Shown here piece by piece: positions 6,845 to 13,846 of a DNA stretch of 13,846 nt. Under the pieces are notes generated by a model. It did no database searches, was not told the DNA's origin, and saw only the letters and a program-made list of their open reading frames with translations. The stretch lies in contig JBEIJQ010000079.1 of the NCBI GenBank assembly GCA_040380145.1, positions 1 through 13,846 of the forward strand, given 5' to 3'. Origin of the DNA: JBEIJQ01 sp040380145. GTDB taxonomy: Bacteria; Bacteroidota; Bacteroidia; Chitinophagales; Saprospiraceae. Made by a program: the position numbers and the translations under genes. Each line of letters begins with the position of its first letter. Positions within the stretch are counted from its first letter, which is position 1.

Positions 6845-6922
6845 CGGACATTGTATTTCAATGCGAAACAAACGGCACTTGATCTGACTGTTGGCGAATT
6901 TTCATTTGCCGGCTTTGCGGGC

Positions 6923-6930
6923 CAAAGATA
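6923..6930 (-). promoter_or_regulatory. Bacteroidota -7 box TATCTTTG for the glycan operon
   Basis: The minus strand reads TATCTTTG, an exact TANNTTTG match, 78 bases before the acyltransferase ATG. No TTTG-like -33 element is found at the usual spacing, so strength or activator dependence is uncertain. Confidence 0.45.
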
Positions 6931-6999
6931 ATCAACCGGGGGGTTTGTCCCTGATATTTTCACCTTGCCGGCAAAGGAAGCACGGACGCTTTCTCGCAG

Positions 7000-7017
7000 C
7001 AGCGGCAACTGCCGCTG
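7000..7017. repeat. Perfect 8-base GC-rich palindrome
   Basis: CAGCGGCA-AC-TGCCGCTG: two eight-base arms with a two-base centre, in the middle of the divergent spacer. The tiny centre favours a dimeric protein binding site over an RNA hairpin. No known regulator recognised. Confidence 0.5.
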
Positions 7018-7094
7018 AGCGGGGCGTTCAGGATACGCAGTTGAAATCCATTCTTCGAGAGCCTGCTGAAAACACGCGCCCCCGCGCCTTGATT

Positions 7095-7121
7095 TTTTTT
7101 GAAATTTTTTGTTTCAAAAAA
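7095..7121. repeat. A/T-rich inverted repeat overlapping the parC -33 region
   Basis: TTTTTTGAAA (7095-7104) is mirrored by TTTCAAAAAA (7112-7121) around a seven-base centre, TTTTTTG. Outer bases GCCTT (7086-7090) and AAGGC (7120-7124) could extend it imperfectly. The -33 TTG of the parC promoter lies in the centre, so the repeat could be an operator, or an intrinsic curvature or UP-like element. Confidence 0.5.
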
Positions 7122-7141
7122 GGCAAAATCCCCTACCTTTG
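7109..7141 (+). promoter_or_regulatory. Bacteroidota promoter of parC (TTG-N22-TACCTTTG)
   Basis: TTG at 7109-7111 and TACCTTTG at 7134-7141 are separated by 22 bases, within the spacing reported for Bacteroidota sigma-70 promoters. The box lies 49 bases before the parC ATG. This is the best two-element promoter in the window. Confidence 0.6.
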
Positions 7142-7190
7142 TGGAAATTTGCCCTTTGGAGGCAAAAGACAACCGCAACCCGAGCACGCC

Positions 7191-9794
7191 ATGGATCCCG
7201 AACAACCATCCCCGTCCCAGCAGCACGCGCCGCAGAGCGTCTTGGTGGCCAAGATGTACGAAGACTACTTTTTGGACTACGCCTCGTATGTGATCCTGGA
7301 GCGCGCCGTGCCCAGCATATACGACGGACTGAAACCCGTCCAGCGGCGCATCCTGCACAGCATGAAGCAGATGGACGACGGCCGTTACCACAAGGTGGCC
7401 AATGTCATCGGGCAGACGATGCAGTACCATCCGCACGGCGATGCGGCCATCGGCGAGGCCCTTGTGAATCTCGGCCAAAAAGACCTGCTCATCGATTGCC
7501 AGGGCAACTGGGGCGACTACCGCACGGGCGACGGCGCCGCGGCACCGCGCTACATCGAGGGACGCCTCACCAAGTTCGCCCTCGAAATCGCTTTCAACGC
7601 CGACACCACGCACTGGCAGTATTCCTACGACGGACGCAAAAAAGAACCCATCAACCTGCCCGTCAAATTTCCCCTATTGCTCGCCCAAGGGGTGGAAGGC
7701 ATCGCCGTGGGGCTGTCCACCAAAATCCTGCCCCACAACTTCATCGAGCTCTGCAAGGCCAGCATCGACATCCTGCGCGGCCGCGATTTCACGATCTATC
7801 CCGACTTCCCCACCGGCGGCACGGTGGATGTGGGCGATTACCGCGAAGGCATGCGCGGCGGCCGGGTACGGGTACGCGCCCGCATCGAACAACTCGACAA
7901 AAAAACGCTCACGATCCGCGACCTGCCTTTCGGGGTCACCACGGGCAACCTGATCGAAAGCATCGTCAAGGCATCCAACAAAAACAAGATCAAGATCAAA
8001 AAGGTGGTGGACAACACCGCCAAGGATGTGGACATCCGCGTCGAACTCCAACCGGGCATCTCGCCCGATGTGACCATCGACGCGCTGTACGCCGTCACGG
8101 ACTGCGAAGTGAGCATTTCGCCCCTGGCCTGTGTGATCGTGGACGACCGCCCGCGCTTCCTCTCGGTGCACGAAATCCTGCGCTTCAACACCCAGCACAC
8201 CAAGTCCCTGCTGAAATGGGAACTGGAAAACGAACTGCACGAACTCACGGAAAAATACTTTTTCGCCTCCCTCGAAAAAATATTCATCGAAAACCGCATC
8301 TACCGCGACATCGAAGAGTGCGAAAGTTGGGAAGAGGTGCTGGCCACCATCCACCGGGGCCTGGCCCCCCACATAAAGGACTTCGTACGGGAAGTGACCG
8401 ACGAAGATGTGGCCCGGCTCACCGAGATCAAGATCAAGCGCATTTCCAAGTACAACTCCTTTGAGGCCGAGGAATACCTCCGAAAACTGTCGGACCAACT
8501 GGCCCAGGTGCGCCACCACCTCGAACACCTCGTGGACTACGCGGTGGATTACTTCAAGCGCCTGATGGAGAAATACGGCAAGGGCCGCGAACGGAAAACC
8601 CAGATCCAGGCGTTCGACCGGATCGAAGTGCAGGCCGTGGTCGCCAACAACACCAAACTGTACGTCAACCGCGCGGAAGGTTTCATCGGATTCGGATTGA
8701 AAAAAGACGAGTTCGTGTGCGACTGCTCCGACATCGACGACATCGTCGTGTTCCGAGGCGACGGACAATACCTCGTGACGCGCATCTCGGAAAAAGCCTT
8801 CGTGGGCAAAGACATCCTGCATGTGGGGGTCTGGAAAAAAGGCGACGACCGGACCACCTACAACGCCATCTACACCGATGGCAAAACGGGCACGTCCTAC
8901 GCCAAAAGATTCCATGTGGACGCCGTCACCCGCGACCGCGAATATCCGCTCAGCGGCAAGGAGGACAACCCCGGCAAGATCCACTACTTTTCGGCCAACC
9001 CCAACGGCGAGGCCGAGATCGTGGAGGTGCAACTGTCGCCCGGATGCAAGGCCAAGCACAAACTCTTCGAGTTCAATTTCGCGGAACTCGCCATCAAAGG
9101 CCGCGCCTCGCAGGGCAACCAAGTGACCAAATTCCCGGTCCGGAAGGTCAAATCCAAAAAAGTCGTCGGCTCCACGCTCTCCGCCCGCAAGATCTGGTAC
9201 GATCCGGCCACGGGCCGACTCAACACCAACCAATACGGCAACCTGTTGGGCGAGTTTTCCACGGGCGACCACATCCTGGCACTGTACAAGGACGGCAGCT
9301 ACGAATTGACCGATTTCGAACTGACCAACCGGTACGAACTGGACAAGATCCTTTCCGTCTGCAAACTGACGCCCGAAACCGTGGTGTCCGCCCTGTATTG
9401 GAACGGAGCCAAAGAAGCCGCTTTCGTCAAGCGGTTCCGCATCGAAACGAGCAGCCGCAACGAACGCTTCTCCTTTTTGGCCGACAACGAGCACAAGGAC
9501 ACGGCCCTCGTATACGCGGGCACCGCCGAACGCCCCCGCATCGAGTACAAAATGAAGATGAACGGCAAATCCATGACGGGCATCCTCGAACTGGCCGAGT
9601 TCACCGACATCAAGGGCTGGAAAGCGATCGGCGCCAAGTTCAGCACCTCCAAGGTCGCCTTCTCCAAAGAAGTCCCCGAGGAACCTCAGATCGAGATCGT
9701 CATCGCCCGCCCGACTCCGACGCCCGAACCGCCCGCAACGCCGCCCGACGAAAAACAGTTTTTCCGCCCGGGCGATAGTTTGGAGTTGTTTTGA
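7191..9794 (+). CDS. parC: DNA topoisomerase IV subunit A (ParC, Bacteroidota type)
   Basis: Seen: 867 residues. The breakage-reunion domain spans about 17-465, with the QRRILHSM block (51-58), the quinolone pocket YHPHGDAAIGEALV (79-92) and the catalytic tyrosine Y121 in AAPRYIEGRL. A coiled-coil region follows (about 420-470), then a beta-pinwheel-like C-terminal domain (about 480-825) starting near IEVQAVVANNTKLYVN. A proline-rich tail ends in DSLELF. No GyrA box (QRRGGKG type) is present, so this is ParC and not GyrA. The ATG at 7191 follows the promoter; upstream in-frame sequence is not ParC-like. Known: with ParE it decatenates daughter chromosomes by ATP-driven double-strand passage. 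Position 85, equivalent to Ser80/83 of E. coli ParC/GyrA, is alanine, and E89 keeps the acidic partner. parE is not in the window. The MazG-like gene follows 104 bases later. Confidence 0.96.
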   Translation: MDPEQPSPSQQHAPQSVLVAKMYEDYFLDYASYVILERAVPSIYDGLKPVQRRILHSMKQMDDGRYHKVANVIGQTMQYHPHGDAAIGEALVNLGQKDLLIDCQGNWGDYRTGDGAAAPRYIEGRLTKFALEIAFNADTTHWQYSYDGRKKEPINLPVKFPLLLAQGVEGIAVGLSTKILPHNFIELCKASIDILRGRDFTIYPDFPTGGTVDVGDYREGMRGGRVRVRARIEQLDKKTLTIRDLPFGVTTGNLIESIVKASNKNKIKIKKVVDNTAKDVDIRVELQPGISPDVTIDALYAVTDCEVSISPLACVIVDDRPRFLSVHEILRFNTQHTKSLLKWELENELHELTEKYFFASLEKIFIENRIYRDIEECESWEEVLATIHRGLAPHIKDFVREVTDEDVARLTEIKIKRISKYNSFEAEEYLRKLSDQLAQVRHHLEHLVDYAVDYFKRLMEKYGKGRERKTQIQAFDRIEVQAVVANNTKLYVNRAEGFIGFGLKKDEFVCDCSDIDDIVVFRGDGQYLVTRISEKAFVGKDILHVGVWKKGDDRTTYNAIYTDGKTGTSYAKRFHVDAVTRDREYPLSGKEDNPGKIHYFSANPNGEAEIVEVQLSPGCKAKHKLFEFNFAELAIKGRASQGNQVTKFPVRKVKSKKVVGSTLSARKIWYDPATGRLNTNQYGNLLGEFSTGDHILALYKDGSYELTDFELTNRYELDKILSVCKLTPETVVSALYWNGAKEAAFVKRFRIETSSRNERFSFLADNEHKDTALVYAGTAERPRIEYKMKMNGKSMTGILELAEFTDIKGWKAIGAKFSTSKVAFSKEVPEEPQIEIVIARPTPTPEPPATPPDEKQFFRPGDSLELF

Positions 9795-9877
9795 ATGAAC
9801 GGGGGCAGATGCCTTTTGGCTCTCGCCCACCGGAATCCCGGCACATCTTCGGCTATTTCGTGCCGTCCCTCCTCATT

Positions 9878-9895
9878 CCCCCCCACCCACCCCCC
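9878..9895 (+). repeat. C-tract leader next to the MazG-like gene; G-quadruplex potential on the opposite strand
   Basis: C7-A-C3-A-C6 lies three bases upstream of the MazG-like ATG, where a ribosome-binding site would normally be. The opposite strand has G6-T-G3-T-G7, which can supply four runs of three G with one-base loops. The spacer 9795-9898 otherwise shows no gene or clear promoter. Confidence 0.6.
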
Positions 9896-9898
9896 AAC

Positions 9899-10258
9899 AT
9901 GGACATCACCCTGCGCGAAGCCCAAGACACCGTGCACGAATGGATCAACACCGTCGGCGTGCGTTATTACAGCGAACTCACCAACCTCGCCGTGCTCACC
10001 GAAGAGGTGGGCGAAGTGGCCCGGTTGATGGCCCGGATGTACGGCGAACAGTCGTTCAAAAATCCCGAACAGGCCGCCACGGCCCGCGAAGACCTCGCCG
10101 ATGAAATGGCCGATGTGCTCTTCGTCCTCCTTTGTCTCGCCAACCAAACGGGCACAGACCTCACCGAGGCCCTGCGCAAAAACCTCGACAAGAAAACCCG
10201 GCGCGACAAAGACCGGCATGCCAACAATCCCAAGTTGGGCGGTACGCCGAACAGTTGA
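9899..10258 (+). CDS. MazG-like nucleotide pyrophosphohydrolase
   Basis: Seen: 119 residues, mostly helical. The metal site is intact: LTEEVGEVAR gives E35, E36 and E39, and EDLADEMADVLF gives E69 and D72, the EExxE ... ExxD pattern of the all-alpha NTP pyrophosphatase superfamily. The ATG at 9899 is the natural start (MDITLREAQDTVHEW); the 36-codon upstream extension begins with a TTG that overlaps the parC stop codon and is proline-rich low-complexity sequence. Known: such enzymes cut (d)NTPs to monophosphate and pyrophosphate, cleaning the pool of aberrant nucleotides or lowering alarmone levels. Single-domain members of this size are common in Bacteroidota. Context: same strand as parC, possibly co-transcribed, but no ribosome-binding site is visible and the leader is almost pure C. 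Exact substrate unknown. Confidence 0.88.
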   Translation: MDITLREAQDTVHEWINTVGVRYYSELTNLAVLTEEVGEVARLMARMYGEQSFKNPEQAATAREDLADEMADVLFVLLCLANQTGTDLTEALRKNLDKKTRRDKDRHANNPKLGGTPNS

Positions 10259-10341
10259 CCCATCTGCCGGCAAAAAAAACTGGTTCCGCCCCTACTCCGT
10301 GAGCGCTGCTCGGGAGATATGGTTCGAACCTTTTTCAGCGA

Positions 10342-11829
10342 TCACTTTTTCCTCCGCACCCACTTGTCCAGCAATCCGTCGCTGATGGCGCTCAGTTCGG
10401 GAGAGATGCGCCAATACTGCAGGCACAGGAGCACGAGGACGCCGAGGATACCGGAGCGCAGCGCAATGTTCAGCAACGACCAGCCGGTGTCGGGCATCAG
10501 CACGCAGAGGATCCAACCGGCCGCCAGCAGGCCGGTCACTTGGGCCGTGCCACGGGTGAAAGGCTGGAGGCCGTACCGATACCACAGAAAAGCGAATTTG
10601 ACGGCGTTGCTGAGCAGCAGGGCCAGCATCGTGCCGATGGCAGCCCCTTCGATCCCGAATGCGTGGATCAGGGGAATGTTGAACGCCATGTTGACGATGC
10701 CCGTGGCCAAGGTGGCGTAAAAGTTGAACCGAAAATAGCGGGAGTAGATCAGGATCTGGGCGTTCACACCAGTGACCATGTCCACCAAACGGCCGAGGCC
10801 CAGCCACAGCACCACCCATTTTCCCTCGAGATATTGGTCGCCCTTGGGCATAAGCGCGAAAAGATCGTCGATGGAGCACCAGATGCCCAAGAACATGAAA
10901 CCGCCGGCGATGTACTGGTTGAGCGATGTCTGCCGGTACAGTTTGCCGATAGCATCCAGGTCGTTGCGGTGCCAAGCGTCCACGATGGTGGGCAGGACGA
11001 TTTTTTCCAGTGCCCGCTTGGGGATGTCCACCACATTGGTCACAAATGAAGCGATGCTGTAAACGCCCGTCTTTTCCAAGGTGGTGAGCGTTCCGACCAT
11101 AAAAATGTCTATGCGCACCAACAGGACCGAACTCACCATGCCCAGGACATTGTAGCCCGCGAAACCCGCCATTTCGCCCAGCAGGCGCTTGTTGAACAGC
11201 CGAAAATTGGGCCGCAGATCCAGCATCTTCAATGATCCGAGATAGGCCAACAGTCCACAAAAAACCAACCCGAAACTGGCCACCATCAAATTGATGTAGG
11301 CGTCGAACGAAATGTACCCGCCCGCATACAGGAGACACAGCGCCACGGTGGACAGTTTGATCAGGATGTTGTTGAGGATCGAGGGCACCACGATGCGTTG
11401 CGCGTTATAGCAATAGGCGGTGAGCAGGGCGTTCAGCGTGGTGAGGCCTGTCAACGGTACCAGGAACACGAGGTACCTTTCGAACAGCGGGTCCATGGCC
11501 GCGTAATTCTCCCAGATCCCGCGCCCGAAAAGCCACAGGAAGAGCACGAACAGCAAAAAGCCCGTTGTGGGGATGAGCAGCAGAAAGAGCAGGAAACCGT
11601 TTTTTTCGTGCTGCCGGAAATGCGGGTAATAGCGCAGGGCCAGATCCGCCGAGCCGAGGATCAGAAAGGGATTGAGCATCGCGGCGGTCTCGGTGAGGAA
11701 CTTGGCGATGCCCAGTTCGCCTTTGGTGAGGGTGGCAGGATAGATGACCAATACGCTGACCATGCCGATGAGCACGCCCACATAGGAGACGATGCTGTCC
11801 TTCAACCCCTGCCTGCTGATGACGCCCAT
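10342..11829 (-). CDS. Polysaccharide flippase, Wzx-like (MOP exporter superfamily)
   Basis: Seen: 495 residues with about 12-14 hydrophobic segments spread over the whole length, and charged loops between. The opening MGVISRQGLKDSIVSYVG, the YPATLTKGELGIAKFL block (30-45) and LRYYPHFRQHEKNGF (64-78) are typical of Bacteroidota oligosaccharide flippases. Known: Wzx-type proteins move undecaprenyl-linked repeat units from the cytoplasmic to the periplasmic face of the inner membrane before polymerisation or ligation. Context: divergent from the aminotransferase and WecF-like genes across 66 bases, and convergent with the MazG-like gene. This suggests it exports the glycan those enzymes help to build, though it might also serve a separate locus. 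Composition is GC-rich like the core, unlike the operon at 3769-6844. The 83 bases between its stop and the MazG-like stop hold only weak hairpins. Confidence 0.88.
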   Translation of the reverse strand: MGVISRQGLKDSIVSYVGVLIGMVSVLVIYPATLTKGELGIAKFLTETAAMLNPFLILGSADLALRYYPHFRQHEKNGFLLFLLLIPTTGFLLFVLFLWLFGRGIWENYAAMDPLFERYLVFLVPLTGLTTLNALLTAYCYNAQRIVVPSILNNILIKLSTVALCLLYAGGYISFDAYINLMVASFGLVFCGLLAYLGSLKMLDLRPNFRLFNKRLLGEMAGFAGYNVLGMVSSVLLVRIDIFMVGTLTTLEKTGVYSIASFVTNVVDIPKRALEKIVLPTIVDAWHRNDLDAIGKLYRQTSLNQYIAGGFMFLGIWCSIDDLFALMPKGDQYLEGKWVVLWLGLGRLVDMVTGVNAQILIYSRYFRFNFYATLATGIVNMAFNIPLIHAFGIEGAAIGTMLALLLSNAVKFAFLWYRYGLQPFTRGTAQVTGLLAAGWILCVLMPDTGWSLLNIALRSGILGVLVLLCLQYWRISPELSAISDGLLDKWVRRKK

Positions 11830-11863
11830 ACCTTTTTTGCGTTAAACTTTCGTTTCTTTGCGT

Positions 11864-11871
11864 CAAAGATA
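11864..11871 (-). promoter_or_regulatory. Bacteroidota -7 box TATCTTTG for the flippase gene
   Basis: The minus strand reads TATCTTTG, 34 bases before the flippase ATG at 11829. No -33 element at normal spacing. For the divergent aminotransferase the nearest plus-strand likeness, TAGGCTTTG, has one extra base in the spacer, so its promoter is not identified. Confidence 0.4.
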
Positions 11872-11895
11872 GGCTTTGCCCCCCAACCGCGTCCC

Positions 11896-12987
11896 ATGCC
11901 CGCGATCCCCGTCACCAAAACGTTTTTTCCGCCCCTGGAAGAGTACCGGGCCCAACTCGAACGGGTCTGGGCCAGCGGCTGGCTGACCAACCGCGGCGAA
12001 CTGGTGCAGGAACTGGAATCCAAACTCTGCGAGCACCTCGGCGTTTCGAACTGTTTGTTCGTGAACAACGGTACGATCGCGATCCAACTGGCGATCAAGG
12101 CGCTCGGTCTGCAAGGGGAGGTCATCACCACGCCGTTTTCGTATGTGGCCACCACTTCGAGCCTCGTGTGGGAGGGCTGTACGCCCGTTTTCGCCGACAT
12201 CGACCCGCGCACCCTCTGCCTCGACCCGCGCAAGGCCGAGGCGGCCATCACGCCCCGCACGACGGCCATTTTGGCCACCCATGTGTACGGCATCCCCTGC
12301 GATGTGGCGGCCTTCGAGGACATTGCGCGCCGCCACGGACTGAAAATCATTTACGACGCCGCCCATTGTTTCGGGGTGCGCCACCGCGGCCGAAGCCTGT
12401 TCGATTTCGGCGATGTGTCCACGAGCAGTTTCCACGCCACCAAGATATTCCACACGGGAGAAGGCGGCGGATTGTTCGCCGGCGATCCCGAAGTGCGGCA
12501 CCGGCTGTATTACATGCACAACTTCGGCCACCACGGGCAAGAAGCCTTTTGGGGCGTGGGCATCAACGCCAAAACGCCCGAACTGACGGCGGCGATGGGA
12601 CTGAGCGTGCTGCCCCACATGGACGAGATCGTTTCCGTGCGGCGGACCGTCAGCGAGCGCTACGACGCCGAACTGGCCGGCCTGCCCTTGGCGAGGCCCG
12701 AACTGCCGCCCGATACCGAGTACAACTACGCCTACTATCCCGTGCTGTTCGAGAGCGAGGCCGCTCTGCTGCGGGTCCGGGACGCGCTCAACCAGCGGGA
12801 AATTTTCCCGAGGCGGTATTTTTATCCGTCCCTGAACACGCTGCCCTACCTGGAGGTACGGCAGCCGATGCCGGTCGCCGAGGACGCCGCTTCACGGGTG
12901 CTCTGCCTCCCCCTTTATGTGGGCCTGACCGAGTCTGAACAGACGCTGATCGTCTCTACCATCCGTTCCGAACTGCGCGGCGTATGA
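11896..12987 (+). CDS. DegT/DnrJ/EryC1/StrS-family sugar-nucleotide aminotransferase
   Basis: Seen: 363 residues of the PLP fold. SGWLTNRGELVQELE (27-41) is the N-terminal substrate block, NNGT (57-60) binds the cofactor phosphate, D154 in YDAAHCFG pairs with the pyridine nitrogen, and K183 in SFHATKIFHTGEGG is the Schiff-base lysine. Length and order match the family. The ATG at 11896 was chosen because MPAIPVTKTFFPPLEEY is the usual opening; the long upstream frame runs antisense to the flippase gene. Known: these enzymes aminate a keto-sugar nucleotide, often a TDP-4-keto-6-deoxyhexose at C4, giving 4-amino-4,6-dideoxy sugars. Context: the stop overlaps the start of the WecF-family transferase (ATGA), so a Fuc4N- or Qui4N-type product is a reasonable inference; the motif alone does not fix the epimer. 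GC-rich, like the core genes. Confidence 0.9.
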   Translation: MPAIPVTKTFFPPLEEYRAQLERVWASGWLTNRGELVQELESKLCEHLGVSNCLFVNNGTIAIQLAIKALGLQGEVITTPFSYVATTSSLVWEGCTPVFADIDPRTLCLDPRKAEAAITPRTTAILATHVYGIPCDVAAFEDIARRHGLKIIYDAAHCFGVRHRGRSLFDFGDVSTSSFHATKIFHTGEGGGLFAGDPEVRHRLYYMHNFGHHGQEAFWGVGINAKTPELTAAMGLSVLPHMDEIVSVRRTVSERYDAELAGLPLARPELPPDTEYNYAYYPVLFESEAALLRVRDALNQREIFPRRYFYPSLNTLPYLEVRQPMPVAEDAASRVLCLPLYVGLTESEQTLIVSTIRSELRGV

Positions 12988-13846
12988 ACGTTCACATGAT
13001 GGCCGACGAGCGGTTCATCGACGACTTCATCGAAACCGCCGAACTGGTAGCGCCGGGCGGCAACCGATACCTGATTCAATGCACGGGGGCTTCCCCCGAA
13101 AAGGTGCGCCATCCGCTGGCCGAACCGGCCCCCGTCGGTTCGAAGGTCTTTCGCCGCGCACTCGGGGAATTTTCGGCCCCGCGCGACCGCTTCTTCGTAC
13201 ACTGGCTGTCGTACGAGGCCTGCCGCGTCCTGTTGTCGCTGCCCCCGGAAGCCACGGTGGGCGCGTTTTTCTGGGGCGGAGATTTCGTGGAAGGACCGAT
13301 CGCTTACCACCGGGAACACTTGTTTGCGCCCCTGACCCGGGCCTATGTGGACCGCTACGAGGTGTTTCCCGATCCGCGCCGGCACGATCGGTGGCGGAAA
13401 AAGATCGGCGCGGTGGCCAATCGCTTGGTTTTTCCGTGGAAAGAGGCCGCGAGGCTGAAACTGAAACGGCGCGCCATCGCCCGCCTCGACCTGTTTTGCC
13501 ACTTCAATCCGCACGATTTCGATTTCGTGCGCCGCCATTTTCCGACCCGGGCCAAATTCCGGCCGTTTTTTTACGGGGCGGGCTACGATGCCCTGCCCGC
13601 GGGCGTGGCCGAACCGATCCGCGACGGCCGGACACGGCTGCTGTTGGGCAATTCGGCCACTTCGACCAACAATCATCTGGACGCTTTTGCCCTGCTGGAA
13701 AAAATGTCCGCCCGCGATCGGCTCGAGATCGTCTGCCCATTGTCGTACGGAAACCCGCGCTACGCTGACCACATCGCACAGCGGGGCGCGGAACTGTTCG
13801 GATCGGCCTTCCGCCCGCTGCTGGGGCTGCTGCCGAGGGAAGAGTA
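12984..13846 (+). CDS. WecF-family glycosyltransferase (Glyco_transf_56), 3' partial
   Basis: Seen: 287 codons open to the right edge; the start ATG overlaps the aminotransferase stop by four bases. The N-terminus reads MADERFIDDFIETAE. The family blocks are LGNSATSTNNHLDAF (from about residue 221) and CPLSYGNPRYADHI (from about 251), followed by FGSAFRPLLGLLP at the end, as in TDP-Fuc4NAc:lipid II transferases. No membrane segment or signal peptide is seen. Known: WecF adds 4-acetamido-4,6-dideoxy-D-galactose to a lipid-linked oligosaccharide during enterobacterial common antigen synthesis, at the cytoplasmic face. Family members are about 325-360 residues, so roughly 40-70 are missing. Context: translational coupling to the aminotransferase suggests the two share one amino sugar. 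Acceptor unknown; in Bacteroidota the product is presumably an O-antigen-like or capsular glycan. Confidence 0.85.
   Translation, partial: MNVHMMADERFIDDFIETAELVAPGGNRYLIQCTGASPEKVRHPLAEPAPVGSKVFRRALGEFSAPRDRFFVHWLSYEACRVLLSLPPEATVGAFFWGGDFVEGPIAYHREHLFAPLTRAYVDRYEVFPDPRRHDRWRKKIGAVANRLVFPWKEAARLKLKRRAIARLDLFCHFNPHDFDFVRRHFPTRAKFRPFFYGAGYDALPAGVAEPIRDGRTRLLLGNSATSTNNHLDAFALLEKMSARDRLEIVCPLSYGNPRYADHIAQRGAELFGSAFRPLLGLLPREE

Larger units (their letters stand above)
6845..7190. other. Divergent regulatory region between the glycan operon and parC
   Basis: 346 bases without a gene I can support. It holds a minus-strand -7 box (6923-6930), a short GC-rich palindrome (7000-7017), a long A/T-rich inverted repeat (7095-7121) and the parC promoter (7109-7141). 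Plus-strand codons are open upstream of the parC start, but that extension does not resemble ParC proteins and precedes the promoter. Confidence 0.6.

Noticed and set aside
7674..9830. Uninterrupted 718-codon minus-strand frame opposite parC
   Set aside because: It mirrors a GC-rich gene that rarely uses the codons whose complements are stops. The protein has no recognisable domain and is biased to repeated V/F/D/G.
9791..9898. N-terminal extension of the MazG-like protein
   Set aside because: The 36 extra codons begin with TTG inside the parC stop region and are low-complexity and proline-rich. The family start is at 9899.
10259..10341. Terminator between the convergent MazG-like and flippase genes
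   Set aside because: Only short imperfect stems (around GAGC-GCT-GCTC at 10303-10313 and GGTTCGAACC at 10321-10330) and an A8 run were seen; no convincing stem followed by a T tract at the right distance.
1..13846. CRISPR array, tRNA or rRNA genes, insertion sequences, attachment repeats
   Set aside because: No regularly spaced repeats, cloverleaf-like sequence, ribosomal RNA core sequence, transposase motif or paired flanking repeats were seen by eye.

Overview
The window looks like a chromosomal stretch of a GC-rich member of the Bacteroidota. The evidence is a topoisomerase IV subunit A of the Bacteroidota type (no GyrA box), and repeated matches to the Bacteroidota -7 promoter element TANNTTTG upstream of several genes. 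Strong Shine-Dalgarno sequences are mostly absent. I cannot place it to genus; a Saprospiria-like lineage is a guess.

Layout, left to right. (1) Positions 1-1874, minus strand: a two-gene anti-phage cassette resembling Septu. It has a PtuA-type ABC/AAA ATPase followed, with a 17-base overlap, by a PtuB-type HNH nuclease that runs off the left edge. As given, the nuclease gene carries a one-base frameshift in a run of seven C (minus strand). A short tail that may be a degraded host gene lies beside the cassette (about 1931-2077). (2) 2102-3629: a MacB/LolD-type ABC transporter ATPase (minus), divergent from a deoxynucleoside kinase (plus), followed by overlapping hairpins at 3659-3705. (3) 3769-6844, minus strand: a compact three-gene operon for surface glycan work, made of a membrane acyltransferase (OafA type), a stand-alone five-bladed propeller protein of the GINT1 N-terminal family, and a GNAT acetyltransferase. 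It is visibly richer in A+T than its neighbours and may be acquired. (4) 7191-10258, plus strand: parC and a small MazG-like pyrophosphohydrolase, with a structured, promoter-bearing 346-base region upstream. (5) 10342-13846: a Wzx-type flippase (minus), divergent from a sugar-nucleotide aminotransferase and a partial WecF-family (4-acetamido-4,6-dideoxy-galactose type) glycosyltransferase (plus).

Functionally the window mixes core replication and nucleotide genes (parC, deoxynucleoside kinase, MazG-like) with two accessory themes. One is phage defence (PtuAB). The other is cell-surface polysaccharide: an amino sugar is made by the aminotransferase, added by the WecF-like transferase and flipped by Wzx, while the minus-strand operon probably decorates glycans by acylation. 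I found no tRNA, rRNA, CRISPR array, insertion sequence or reverse transcriptase. The most distinctive points are the Septu-like pair with its homopolymer frameshift, the propeller-containing glycan operon, and the regulatory structures around the deoxynucleoside kinase 3' end and the parC 5' region.
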